DNA of 49,081 nucleotides from Pseudomonadota bacterium (GTDB lineage Bacteria; Myxococcota_A; UBA9042). The notes beneath the pieces were generated by a model. It did not search any database, was not told the origin of the DNA, and was given only the letters and a program-made list of their open reading frames with translations. The stretch spans positions 1 to 49,081 of the forward strand of contig SXRM01000140.1 in NCBI GenBank assembly GCA_005792545.1, read 5' to 3'. Each line of letters starts with the position of its first letter. Positions within the stretch are counted from its first letter, which is position 1. The position numbers and the translations under genes were made by a program. Positions 34,681 through 43,600 of the stretch are shown piece after piece.

Positions 34681-36438
34681 TCAGTCTTTGGGCCACGGCT
34701 CCGGCGGCTTGGAGATCGGCGTCTGGTTGGCAGCCTGCTTCAAGTTGGCGATGAAAAGGCTGACGTATTTGTTGTCATCCACGATGTCGGGGTCGGACTT
34801 CGGCGCGTATTTGTTGAGCCACTTGCCGACCTCGCCTTGCAGCGCCTCCAGCACGCCGCGGGCCGCGCCGGTGTCGCCGTCGAGTGCCAATTGGCACGCC
34901 AACTGAAAGCCCGCGTAGAGATTGAGCATCACAAAGCCCTTCTCGACCGTCGGATGGCTGAACACGCCGCCATCGGGGATTTGCGCACCCGGTGCAATCG
35001 GGCCGTCGACCTGGACCGCCTGCTTATGGACGACCTTGGTCAGCGGATGCGTCCAGCTGAGCGCGAGTTTGGTCACGCCCTTCTGCTGTATGCCGGGCAC
35101 CCCGACCAGCTCCAGCAGAATCGCACCGCCGCCGCCGCGCCGACCCTCACCCATGCCCGGCAGCGGATCGGTCGCCGCGGTGCGCCCGGCCACAAACAGC
35201 GAAGCGATGCTGATCTTGCCGCCGGCCGAGCCACCTTTCCAGCCGTGCGTGCCGTACACGCCACCGAGCAGATAGCCGTCGGCAACTTGGACGTCAATCT
35301 GCACGTCCAGCGCCACCGGGACCAGGAAGGTCTCGACTTCTTCGGTGAAGACCTCTTTGACCGCCGCGAGCTTGTCCAAGAAATAGAAGTTGCCGGCGCC
35401 GACCTCGGCCAGGTCGCGCAGCACTGGGATCTCAAAGCCCTTTCCTACGCCGATGGTGGTGATGCCGATGCCCTGCTTGGCGTATGCGGTGGCCAGCGAA
35501 ACGAGCTTGGCCGGATTGGTCAGGCCCACGGTCGCTGAACCGTCGGACAGCAACACGACGCGGGTCTGCCGGCCCGGCTTCTGCATCTTGCTGGCGACTT
35601 GCAAGGCCTGAAACAGCCCGCCAAACAGGTCGGTCTGGCCCTTGGCCTGCAGCTGCAGGATTGCCTTCTCGATCGCCGCCTTGTCGGTCAACCCTTTGCT
35701 CTGCAATACCAGCGTCGGGCCGTCGGCAAACGTCACCAGCGAAACCAGGTCGTCCTTTTGCAGGTGATCCAGCATCTGCTGCAACCCCTGCTGCACGTAC
35801 TGCATTGGTTGACCCTGCATCGAACCCGAGACGTCGAGCGCAATGACCATGTCCAGCGGTGGGCGCTTGAGCTTGTCGACCTGGATCGGCGTGTTGAGGC
35901 CAATCTGCACCAGCGTGCAGGTGCTACCGGTAATCATGTTGCCCATGATGCCGAGCAGCGCATGCATGCACATGTCCTGGCCGCACTTGGGGTCGGGGTA
36001 GTCGAGCTTGTGCTCGGCGAAGAAACCGAGGTCGTCCAAGGCGTTGGGCGACGGAATCTTGCCGCTCTCGAGCAATTGGCGGAACAGGCCGAAGTCCTGC
36101 GCGCCAGCTTGCGTTAGCCCGGTGTTGCCGGCGGTCGCGGCGTCGGGATCGGACGCAAGGGTCTCGCTCGCTGAGGCATCCTCGGCGCCGGTGGTCATAT
36201 CGAAAGACGCCACGGCCGTGTCTGCCGCCGCCGAGGTGTCGCTGCCTGCGGTTGCATCTGGCGATTTTGCCGTGCGGTCAGCGCCTTTCGCGTCACCTCC
36301 GGCGAATTCGCCGGTGGCTCCACCTCCGCCCAGTGAGGCTGGCGCCCCAGGGGTCGGCACGGGATTGACGGCGCAGCTACTCAACCCTGCCAAAAGTATC
36401 CAGGCGACAAGGTGATGTACGACAAGACGCGTGCTCAT
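34681..36438 (-). CDS. VWA-domain lipoprotein
   Basis: A 585-residue lipoprotein (lipobox Cys22, LAGLSSC), with an Ala/Asp-rich linker (25-110). A Cys-containing segment follows (KCGQDMC near 152-157, Cys174). The VWA domain has a complete MIDAS start DVSGSM at 202-207 and LLSDGSATVGLT further on. The region after residue 370 resembles the beta-rich C-terminal part of calcium-activated chloride-channel-like VWA proteins. It probably binds a divalent metal and a protein partner at the cell surface or in the periplasm. Its start overlaps the stop of the preceding lipoprotein gene by four bases. Confidence 0.85.
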   Translation of the reverse strand: MSTRLVVHHLVAWILLAGLSSCAVNPVPTPGAPASLGGGGATGEFAGGDAKGADRTAKSPDATAGSDTSAAADTAVASFDMTTGAEDASASETLASDPDAATAGNTGLTQAGAQDFGLFRQLLESGKIPSPNALDDLGFFAEHKLDYPDPKCGQDMCMHALLGIMGNMITGSTCTLVQIGLNTPIQVDKLKRPPLDMVIALDVSGSMQGQPMQYVQQGLQQMLDHLQKDDLVSLVTFADGPTLVLQSKGLTDKAAIEKAILQLQAKGQTDLFGGLFQALQVASKMQKPGRQTRVVLLSDGSATVGLTNPAKLVSLATAYAKQGIGITTIGVGKGFEIPVLRDLAEVGAGNFYFLDKLAAVKEVFTEEVETFLVPVALDVQIDVQVADGYLLGGVYGTHGWKGGSAGGKISIASLFVAGRTAATDPLPGMGEGRRGGGGAILLELVGVPGIQQKGVTKLALSWTHPLTKVVHKQAVQVDGPIAPGAQIPDGGVFSHPTVEKGFVMLNLYAGFQLACQLALDGDTGAARGVLEALQGEVGKWLNKYAPKSDPDIVDDNKYVSLFIANLKQAANQTPISKPPEPWPKD

Positions 36439-37682
36439 GGAACCCCCTGCGAAAACACGGATTCGACCCGACGGCCGTCGGTCAGGTTACCGGTGCATGC
36501 CTTGTCCGCGACCGGTGCATCAAAGGCGACGTTGATCCACAGCTTGGCGCCGTCGGGCAGGGCCGCGGCTTGCCCTGGCGACAGCGTCTGCGCAGCGCTG
36601 CCCGTCGGGACGACGTTGACCTGCAGGTTGGCGATCACGCTGCCGCAGCTGTCGTACCCCGCACCGCAGCCGGCCTGGGCGGCGATGTCGGCCTTGCCCT
36701 TGCCGAAGTAGACGATGTCCGCGCCGCGGCCAAACCGCAGGCGCTTGGTGGTGTGGATGAACTCAAAGCCGCTGACCTTGCCGAAGTTGTGGCCGCCGAC
36801 GAGCGGTGCGATGAACACATCGTCGCCCACCTCGAACGGAAAGCTGCCGGGCGGCACGCACAGCATGGTCGCAGCCGCGCCGGTCTTGGTCAGCCACTCG
36901 ATGGCGTGGCAGCCGTTGGGGGCGCTTTGCACGTCGAGCACGGTGACGTCGCCCTGCGGCATCGGCTCGCTCCACGCCAGCGCATCTGGCTCGTTGGGCG
37001 CGGGACAACCGGGGGGCGAGCTCGGGTTGAACGCGGGCGGCGCGGCAAACACCGCCGGATGCTTGGAAAAATCGACACCTTCTTGCCAACCTTTGACCAC
37101 AAGCAAGCGTTCCGGGTCGCCGCCAGCGACCGTGCTCGGCATCTGCTTACTTGGGTACTGGCTATGGAGGTAGAACACCAGCCGCATCGGCAGCCCACCA
37201 CCGTCGATGAGCAGCGCCGAACAGGCAGCGGCGATTTTGGAATCTGACAGCGCAAACGCCCGACCCGGCGCCACCACCCAGGTCTTGGCGGGCGCGAACA
37301 GCGCACGCGACAGCCACACGCTCGGTCCCGCGGCCACCTTGGCGCAGTCCAGGCTCACACTGGCTTTGAGCGGTCGCACGCGCACGACCGCGTCCTTGGC
37401 GGTGCCATTACCGATAGCCAGTGCGGTGAAAATCGGCGGGAACTGATTGGGATTGCGCCAGATGTCCGCCTGCCGCGACGTATCGGCCCAGCGGCCCTTG
37501 TTCTGGACGTCCGGTTGGCGCCGAACCTGGGTGATATCCGGTTCCGGCTGCGAACCAGCGTCTGTCAGCGGCTGGGGGTCGGGCGGCACCGGCTTGGGGT
37601 CCGGGTTGAACAGGAAGACCTGGCAGCCAGCCACCGCCATGGCCACGACCAGCAGAGTCAAACGTGAAAGCATGGCTGGCAT
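36435..37682 (-). CDS. Lipoprotein of unknown function between two VWA proteins
   Basis: ATG 37682 has a strong ribosome-binding site (GGGGAGGG, five-base spacer). The product has 415 residues with lipobox Cys20 (AVAGC) and a Pro/Asp-rich linker. A domain of about 340 residues with several Cys follows (LDCAKV, AACSAL, PPGCPAPNEP, NGCHAIEW, LCVPPG, GCGAGYDSCG). No enzyme motif is recognised. It is coupled by overlap to the VWA lipoprotein downstream and lies 27 bases after the VIT/VWA gene, so the three products are probably made together and may form a complex. Confidence 0.75.
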   Translation of the reverse strand: MPAMLSRLTLLVVAMAVAGCQVFLFNPDPKPVPPDPQPLTDAGSQPEPDITQVRRQPDVQNKGRWADTSRQADIWRNPNQFPPIFTALAIGNGTAKDAVVRVRPLKASVSLDCAKVAAGPSVWLSRALFAPAKTWVVAPGRAFALSDSKIAAACSALLIDGGGLPMRLVFYLHSQYPSKQMPSTVAGGDPERLLVVKGWQEGVDFSKHPAVFAAPPAFNPSSPPGCPAPNEPDALAWSEPMPQGDVTVLDVQSAPNGCHAIEWLTKTGAAATMLCVPPGSFPFEVGDDVFIAPLVGGHNFGKVSGFEFIHTTKRLRFGRGADIVYFGKGKADIAAQAGCGAGYDSCGSVIANLQVNVVPTGSAAQTLSPGQAAALPDGAKLWINVAFDAPVADKACTGNLTDGRRVESVFSQGVP

Positions 37683-37709
37683 GGCACCCTCCCCTGGCCC
37701 TTGGGCAGC

Positions 37710-40700
37710 CTATTTGAAATAGACCTCGCCGAGTTTGGCGACGTCGTTCTTGTCCTTGAGCACCGCGTTGTTGTACTGCACGGTCTGCTGCGGCGTGCCA
37801 ATGTCGGTCATGATGACGGCGGAAACGAACGTCTCCAGGCCCGCCTGCACGCTCGCCGAGCCGAAGTAGTGGACCTGGATGAGGTATTTTCCCGGGATGG
37901 TGTTGGCAGCCTCGAAGCGTTCGGGTCCGTAGCCCCCGGTCAAGTCGTCGAGCAGTTTGCCGCCGCTTTTCAGCGACTTGTTGCTGTAGAAGCACTTTTC
38001 GCCCAGCGGATCGGTGACCCACAGGTCTACGTCGGTCGCATCGGTGTTCCAGGTAATCGTCACCCGCAGCTTGCCTTTGGGCACCTGCAAGTTCCACTTG
38101 GACATCCGGTTCTTGAGGAAACTGGCGACGTCGGGCTTGACGCCGCTCTGCAATGCATCGGTCAGGGCCAGCGCATACTCTTCGCCGACAACGGTTTGCA
38201 GGCTTTTGAACTTGGGCTGCCACTGTCCGAACATCACGGCCTCGTACAGCAGCGCCGCCAGCATCGGTCGAGTGCCCTGCACCGAGCTTGCGAGGTCGCG
38301 GTAGCTCTGCGGTTCGAATGGCCGTTTCTTGAGCACGCCGAGGAACAAGTTGGCTGCGCTCTGCCCCTCGCCCCAGGACTTCAGCCGATAGCCCGCCAAC
38401 CGCGCAACTTCAGCATCAGCCGCCTTGTTCTCCACAGTTGTCGACAGCGCGCGCACCGCGGCTCCGGTCTGGCCGAGGTTGCGGCGCCGGTCGGCCTCGT
38501 CGGTCCACGGCTTGGGGTTGGTCAAGTCCACGGTCTTTTGCTTGACCAGCGTCACGTACTCGGCTGGCGCATCTTTGGCGAAGTACAGCGGAATCTGCAG
38601 CGTCGCCTCCGGCACCTGCAATTCGCTTTGCGGAACCAGCGTTAGGACCTGGGACTTGAGGTCAAGCAGCGCTTTGCCGCTGCCGGTCTGGTTCCACTGC
38701 GGGAACAGGTCGAGGACCTGCGCAATCTGGTGCCACGACGTCCACGCCGCGCCCGCGGCCTTGAGCGACGCCGCAATCATCGCTTCCGCGTCTTTGCTGC
38801 CAAGCGCCAGCAGCTCGTCGGCGATGCCGTACTTCTTGTAGGCCGCCTCGTTTTCGAGGACCAGAAAGCTCGACAGCGCGCTGGCAATCTTGAAGTGCTG
38901 CGACAGCGCCAGGGCGTATTTCTCGAGCTTGGCGTCGTGGGTATCGAGCAGCTGCGCGACCAGAATCTCGGCCCAGGCGCGCGCCGCCAGCTGGCCACTC
39001 GGTTGCAGTTCGACGGGGATTTCGACGGTCTTATTGCCCTGTCCTGGTACGGTGCCTTGGACGACGACTTTGGCAGAGCCCGGGGTCTTGACGCGCGCGG
39101 CCAGCAGCAAGCTTGCCCCGTCGAACAGCGTAGCCTGGCGGCCCGACACCACCACGTCGGCGACCGCGGCCGGACTGCTACCGGTGGGCTGCAGCGTCAC
39201 CGACTGGATGAGAATGCCCGCACCCTGGTGCGCCGTCGCGCACTTGTCGAGCAAGCCGCCTTGGCAGTTGAACACCGCGCCGCCGCTTTGGGCCAGCGCC
39301 TGGTACAGCGCATTGTTCTCGGCACCGATGCCGATGCGATACGAGAAGAACCGCGCCTGCCACGGCGTCTCGGCCATGTAGCGGGCCCATAGCGACGACA
39401 GCGTGGTGTCGCCCCAGTTGATGTCGCCGTCGCTTAGCACGAACACGTCGATGGCCTTGTCGGTCGGCGGGGCGACCGGCGGCTTGGCCAACGTCCGCAG
39501 AGCTGCGGAAAAATCGGTCGCACCTTCGAGCAACACGCCGTCCAACGCATCAAGCGCCGCTTGCCGTCCTTGCGGGGTGTTGGCGAACCAGTCGTCCTTG
39601 AGCCAGCGTGCACCCGCGTCGAAGGTCACGACGTTGAATTGCTCGGTGGCCGGCGAGGCTTCCAGGATGGCTTTGAACAGCTTGACGGTGGTGTCAAAGC
39701 GCAAATTCTCGGACCGCGAGGTGTCGAGCACCACCACTGCGCGCTTGGCGTAACTCTTTGCCGTGGCGAGGTCGTCGAGCTTGGGCTGGATGCGCACCAG
39801 CGCGAACTGGCCGCCGCCAGCGGTTGGATCGCTGCCGGCCAGCACGTCGGCTTCGCTGTTGCCTTGGGTTGGCTGAAAGTCCCACGCGAGCATCCCGCCC
39901 GGCGAGTTGCCCTTGAAGGCCTGCTTGGTGACCGTTGCGGTCTTGCTGGCCTTTTCGGTGGCACCGTCGGGCACGGTGCCGATCCACTTTTGGGCGCTGA
40001 CCGCGGTCGCCTTGGCGAGCATCGTGAACTCGAATGTGCCCAATACGCCCAAACCCTTGGCCGGGTCGGCCTTGGGCAGGGCAAAGGTGTAGCGCAAGCC
40101 AGTCGGCAGGCGCGGCAGGGTCTGCTCGTAGGCGATGAGCACGCGGTTGTAGCCATTGGCAGGGATGGGAAACACCTTGGCCTGGAAGGTGTTGGCGCCG
40201 ACGACCTCGCCCAGCGCCGGGTCAATCTTCTTGGCGATTTCCGTCTCGTAGGCGATGGTGGCCTTGACCTGTTCGGTGACCTTGGCTTCCATCAGCTTGC
40301 CCCACTGGGCCGGGTCGGCAGCCAGCCCCACCGCTTCGGGCGCCGCGGCTGCCACCACCTCGTCGTCCTGGCCTTGCAGCGGCGACTTGGGGCCAAAAAA
40401 CTGTGGCGTTGTATCCGGTTGTCCAGCAAACATCGCATAGTACGACACCGACGAGTCCGCCGGCAGCGCGTAGCGGAAGGTGCCCTCCAGCTGCGCGGGA
40501 TGGGGGTTCTTGTAGATGTGGTCCACCAGGGTGCGCACCCGCAGGCCTTCGACCTGAACGGTCACGCGCAGGTCGACCAGTTGCAGCTTTTTGGTGCCCG
40601 AGACCACCTGAGCAAACTGCGCGGAGTCCACCAGCTGGTTCCAGACTTGCAGGGTCTGGTCGTCCACCGCGGCAGGTCCAGCGGAGGTCTCGCCAACGGC

Positions 40701-41066
40701 GGCCGTATCGGAGTTCCCTGCCGAGCCGCCACTGTCGGTGCCGCCAGACCAGCCGCCGGCGTCCATCGCGATGTCCAGCGCTGCGGTCGTGCCGTCCCAG
40801 TACCCGCCAGCGCTGGCGTCTGCTACGGAGCCGGAATCGCCCCAGTACCCGCCCGAGCTGGTGTCGGTGGCAGACCCAACGTCTGTTGCAGCGGCAAAGG
40901 ACCCAGAGGAGCCGCTGCCGCCGCCACCGTTGGAACCGCCAAAGGCGCCAGGCACGTCGTCGGAACACGCCATCGCCAGCGCGCCAAGCGCCAACAAGGC
41001 GGCACGCCGCCGGCGGGTACCGGCTGCACGACCGAGAAACGACAGCATTGGGTGTGACGGTGCCAT
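37710..41066 (-). CDS. VIT / VWA / DUF2135 lipoprotein
   Basis: ATG 41066 follows a strong ribosome-binding site (GGGGAGGT); 1118 residues. The lipobox Cys is residue 34 (ALAMAC). A Gly/Ser/Asp linker to about 130 contains a repeated GGYW motif. A VIT domain (about 150-290) includes VRTLVDHIYKNPHPAQLEGT. The VWA domain begins at the MIDAS DTSRS (448-452), with FVLSDGDINWGDTTLSS about 125 residues on. A Leu/Ala-rich helical region follows, and the end (about 1030-1100) matches DUF2135 (VTITWNTDATDVDLWVTDP). VIT-VWA proteins usually mediate protein-protein or matrix contacts. It heads a minus-strand unit with two further lipoproteins. Confidence 0.87.
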   Translation of the reverse strand: MAPSHPMLSFLGRAAGTRRRRAALLALGALAMACSDDVPGAFGGSNGGGGSGSSGSFAAATDVGSATDTSSGGYWGDSGSVADASAGGYWDGTTAALDIAMDAGGWSGGTDSGGSAGNSDTAAVGETSAGPAAVDDQTLQVWNQLVDSAQFAQVVSGTKKLQLVDLRVTVQVEGLRVRTLVDHIYKNPHPAQLEGTFRYALPADSSVSYYAMFAGQPDTTPQFFGPKSPLQGQDDEVVAAAAPEAVGLAADPAQWGKLMEAKVTEQVKATIAYETEIAKKIDPALGEVVGANTFQAKVFPIPANGYNRVLIAYEQTLPRLPTGLRYTFALPKADPAKGLGVLGTFEFTMLAKATAVSAQKWIGTVPDGATEKASKTATVTKQAFKGNSPGGMLAWDFQPTQGNSEADVLAGSDPTAGGGQFALVRIQPKLDDLATAKSYAKRAVVVLDTSRSENLRFDTTVKLFKAILEASPATEQFNVVTFDAGARWLKDDWFANTPQGRQAALDALDGVLLEGATDFSAALRTLAKPPVAPPTDKAIDVFVLSDGDINWGDTTLSSLWARYMAETPWQARFFSYRIGIGAENNALYQALAQSGGAVFNCQGGLLDKCATAHQGAGILIQSVTLQPTGSSPAAVADVVVSGRQATLFDGASLLLAARVKTPGSAKVVVQGTVPGQGNKTVEIPVELQPSGQLAARAWAEILVAQLLDTHDAKLEKYALALSQHFKIASALSSFLVLENEAAYKKYGIADELLALGSKDAEAMIAASLKAAGAAWTSWHQIAQVLDLFPQWNQTGSGKALLDLKSQVLTLVPQSELQVPEATLQIPLYFAKDAPAEYVTLVKQKTVDLTNPKPWTDEADRRRNLGQTGAAVRALSTTVENKAADAEVARLAGYRLKSWGEGQSAANLFLGVLKKRPFEPQSYRDLASSVQGTRPMLAALLYEAVMFGQWQPKFKSLQTVVGEEYALALTDALQSGVKPDVASFLKNRMSKWNLQVPKGKLRVTITWNTDATDVDLWVTDPLGEKCFYSNKSLKSGGKLLDDLTGGYGPERFEAANTIPGKYLIQVHYFGSASVQAGLETFVSAVIMTDIGTPQQTVQYNNAVLKDKNDVAKLGEVYFK

Positions 41067-41346
41067 GGCGACCTCCCCGCGGACCCAGCTGTGCCGACAG
41101 CGCGCCGACCTGGCGCAGACGGCAATCGAAGACAGGGCCCACCGGCTTGGAGCGCTGCAAGGACCGTGCCAACTACCGGATCGCGTTGAACACCTGGAAA
41201 TGGCGTTGGTTTGTCCGCAGTGCACCAGGATGCCATGTGTAGATAAATTCAGCAGTGGTGGTTTTCACCGCACACTATCGACGCGCGGCGACGCTGGCGG
41301 CGGGCCGCGGCCGGGGCTACACTGGCGGCGCCTTTGGAGGTTTGCC
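41067..41346. promoter_or_regulatory. Divergent intergenic region
   Basis: These 280 bases separate two divergent lipoprotein genes and must contain both promoters. On the plus strand TACACT at 41318-41323 is a weak -10 candidate; GGAGG at 41336-41340 serves the plus gene. An AT-richer patch lies at 41238-41275. No repeats or RNA structures were recognised. Confidence 0.35.
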
Positions 41347-42339
41347 ATGCGCCTGATTGCCCTGCCCTTCGCCTTGCTGCTGGTCGCCGCCGCCGCTTGC
41401 ACCGCTGCTCCCGCTGGAACTGCAGCCGGCGTGGACGCAACGACCACCGACGCCGGATCCGTCGCCAAGACCGACGGCACGGTGGAGACCGGCCCAGCCA
41501 CGGACACGACCGCAGAGGCGGGCGCAACAGCAGACGCAGCGGTCGCAGCAGAGGTCGCCGTGGAGACAACCGCTGCGCCGGACGCCGCGGCCGAGACGAC
41601 CGTGGACGCCGCCAAGGCGGACGCCGTCGCGACTCCAGATGCGGACGTCGACGCCGCGCCCGCGGATGTGCAACCAGTGGACGCCGGCCCGGCCGATGTC
41701 CCTACCGCGGACGCGCAAGCGCCAGATGCCGTGGGACCCAAGGTCCAGTGCGTAGGCAACGAGTTCAGCTTTCCGACTTTCTCCAAGACCTGCGGCGGCG
41801 ATAGCGACTGCTTTGCCGCCTACCACCAGGTCAACTGCTGCGGCACGCTGATTGCGCTCGGCCTAGCGACAAGCGACAAGGCTGCATTCGAGGCCGCGGA
41901 GAAGACCTGCGGCGAGCAGTACCCCGGTTGCGGCTGCGCCAGCCAGATGACGATGGCCGAAGACGGCTACTCTGCCGGTGCCAACCCCATCGCCGTCAAG
42001 TGCGCGGGCGGCAAGTGCGCGACCTACGTCATCGGCGGACAGATGGTATGTAACAACAATGGGCTGCAAGAGCCCAAGCCATTCAAGTGGTGCGCGACGA
42101 GCGCCGACTGCGCGTGGATTCCGCGGACCATCGACTGCTGCGGCAGCACCATGGCGACTGGATTGACCAAGGCATCGCTGTCCACGTTCGCGGCGGCAGA
42201 GGCCAAGTGCGCTGCGCAGGCCGCGGTTTGCGACTGCCTAAGTAAGCCGATGGTCGCTGAAGATGGCAAGCCGGTTGTGGGCGGCGAGCCGGTGGTGGCG
42301 TGTCAGAACGGCGCTTGCATCGCCAAGTCCGCACCGTAG
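41347..42339 (+). CDS. Cys-rich lipoprotein with two copies of a CxxDxDC...DCCG domain
   Basis: ATG 41347 is supported by GGAGG six bases upstream. The 330-residue protein has lipobox Cys18 (VAAAAC), then about 110 residues of Ala/Asp/Thr-rich linker. Two related domains of about 85 residues follow. The first runs from CGGDSDCFAAYHQVNCCG to GGKCATYV; the second from CATSADCAWIPRTIDCCG to NGACIAKSAP. Shared landmarks are the Cys pair, CCG, a KxxFxAAExxC helix, the CxC pair and MVAEDG/MAEDG. I do not know a named family; the layout suggests a duplicated disulfide-stabilised surface domain. Confidence 0.8.
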   Translation: MRLIALPFALLLVAAAACTAAPAGTAAGVDATTTDAGSVAKTDGTVETGPATDTTAEAGATADAAVAAEVAVETTAAPDAAAETTVDAAKADAVATPDADVDAAPADVQPVDAGPADVPTADAQAPDAVGPKVQCVGNEFSFPTFSKTCGGDSDCFAAYHQVNCCGTLIALGLATSDKAAFEAAEKTCGEQYPGCGCASQMTMAEDGYSAGANPIAVKCAGGKCATYVIGGQMVCNNNGLQEPKPFKWCATSADCAWIPRTIDCCGSTMATGLTKASLSTFAAAEAKCAAQAAVCDCLSKPMVAEDGKPVVGGEPVVACQNGACIAKSAP

Positions 42340-42373
42340 TGAGAAGGTGCGAAGCGCCGCCCTGGTCTTTGCA

Positions 42374-43306
42374 CTACCAGGCCGCTGCCAGCTCGCTGAC
42401 CACGCCCATCCGCAGCCCATCCATCGACACGGTCCAGGACTTCAGCCCCAGCAACTCGGCGATGGCTTCGAAAATCAGTGCTCCACCCAGTAGGTTGTCG
42501 GCGCGCTGAGGGTCCATGGACGCGATCTTGAGACGTGACTCCTGATTTTCAGCGGTCGCTAGCGCGTCGATGACCATCTGCAGCTGCGGCATCGTCAACA
42601 CCGCGCGGTGCACGTCGTCGACGGTGCGCCCGCCTAGACCCTGAGCGATGCGCGCCACGCGTTGGATGGTGCCCGAAGTCGCCACCGCGAGGTCGATGCG
42701 GTGCCGACCGACCAGCCCGGCCGCCTCGACGAAGGCATCGCGCAAGAGCCCGCGCGCGTGCTCGACCTGCGCAAAGCCCACCGGGTCCGGACCCAGCATG
42801 GTGCGGGCGACCACCAGCGCTCCAAGCGGCGTGCTGACCGACTCGAGCACCGCCCCACCGTCGCCGACCAGCAGTTCGGAGGAGCCACCGCCGACATCGG
42901 CGCACAGAATCGCGCCTGCCGCGGTGGCGCCCAGGCCGTGGCGCACGCCCAGGTAGGCCAGGCGGGCCTCTTCGGCGCCGCTGATGATGTCCATGTGGAT
43001 GCCGGTCTCGCGGGCGGCCAGTTCGACCAGCGTCTCGCCGTTGCCCGCGGCGCGCAAGGCCGCCGTCGCCACCGCGCGCACCCGACCGACCTGCCAGTTT
43101 TCGAGCACGCGGGCGAATTCGCGCAGCGCCGCAAGACAGCGCTCGACGCCTGCCCCGGTCAAGTTGCCGTCGGCGTCGACCGCGTCGCGCAGGCGGGCCA
43201 CGTGCTTGTGCTTGGCCACCGCAGACAGCGACCCGTCGCGCAACCGCGCCACCACCAGCAGACACATCGAGTTGGAGCCGATGTCAATCACGGCAACGGG
43301 TTGCAT
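42374..43306 (-). CDS. Ppx/GppA-family phosphatase
   Basis: The ATG at 43306 has a good ribosome-binding site (CGGAG, four-base spacer) and begins at the fold's first strand; 310 residues. The phosphate-binding loops of the sugar-kinase/actin-like fold are present: VAVIDIGSNS at 4-13 and ADVGGGSSELLVG in the second loop. The catalytic Glu lies in ISGAEEARLAY. The HD-like C-terminal domain of long exopolyphosphatases is absent, as in short Ppx2-type proteins. It should cleave polyphosphate or pppGpp in the cytosol; the choice cannot be made from sequence. Two dispersed repeat copies lie upstream. Confidence 0.9.
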   Translation of the reverse strand: MQPVAVIDIGSNSMCLLVVARLRDGSLSAVAKHKHVARLRDAVDADGNLTGAGVERCLAALREFARVLENWQVGRVRAVATAALRAAGNGETLVELAARETGIHMDIISGAEEARLAYLGVRHGLGATAAGAILCADVGGGSSELLVGDGGAVLESVSTPLGALVVARTMLGPDPVGFAQVEHARGLLRDAFVEAAGLVGRHRIDLAVATSGTIQRVARIAQGLGGRTVDDVHRAVLTMPQLQMVIDALATAENQESRLKIASMDPQRADNLLGGALIFEAIAELLGLKSWTVSMDGLRMGVVSELAAAW

Positions 43307-43381
43307 GACACTCCGCGGGCGAATCAGGGCGCAGGTCGCGCCGGGGGGCGCGGATTGTGACGGCGCTCCTCCGGGACGGCA

Positions 43382-43424
43382 AGACACGAAGGGGGGCTTT
43401 ATTCAGACGCTAGAAATTGCTGGC
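43382..43424 (-). repeat. Dispersed repeat, copy 4
   Basis: Minus strand carries GTCTGAATAAAG (one change from the core) followed by the C-run and TTCGTGTC. It lies 76 bases upstream of the ppx-type start codon at its nearest end. Confidence 0.7.
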
Positions 43425-43496
43425 GTTTTATTGGTGCCCGCGATCGTCACCGCCGGCGATGAGCCCGGCATCAGAGGGCATGCTTAGCGTCAGGGT

Positions 43497-43542
43497 CAGG
43501 CCCAGGATCAGGCCCAGAATCAAGCCCAGAATCAAGCCCAGG
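43497..43542 (-). repeat. 12-bp tandem repeat, noncoding
   Basis: 3.8 units of CAGGCCCAGAAT-like sequence (plus strand; variants CAGGCCCAGGAT and CAAGCCCAGAAT). Its reverse complement contains CTGGGCCTGATCCTG, a 15-base exact match to 29763-29777 just ahead of the signal-peptide repeat. Confidence 0.8.
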
Positions 43543-43548
43543 CCGCGG

Positions 43549-43590
43549 CAAACACGAAGGGGGGCTTTGTTCAGACGACGGATATCATGG
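43549..43590 (-). repeat. Dispersed repeat, copy 5 (full length)
   Basis: Near-identical to copy 3 over 40 bases, including the GATATC flank, the GTCTGAACAAAG core, the C-run and TTCGTGTTTG. It begins 11 bases after the mobA-like stop codon on the minus strand. Confidence 0.75.
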
Positions 43591-43600
43591 ATGTTTTTGG

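Larger units (their letters stand above)
43307..43600. other. Repeat-rich intergenic region between ppx-type and mobA-type genes
   Basis: This 294-base stretch holds no gene. It contains dispersed repeat copies 4 and 5 in the same orientation. Between them are a 12-bp tandem repeat (43497-43542) and an AT-rich patch (TTTTATTGG near 43427). Frames through the tandem repeat on the minus strand encode Leu-Gly-Leu-Ile runs but have no start or homology that I recognise. Confidence 0.6.

Noticed and set aside
39561-41057. A plus-strand frame of about 500 codons
   Set aside because: Antisense to the VIT/VWA lipoprotein, whose lipobox, VIT, MIDAS and DUF2135 motifs are all clear on the minus strand.
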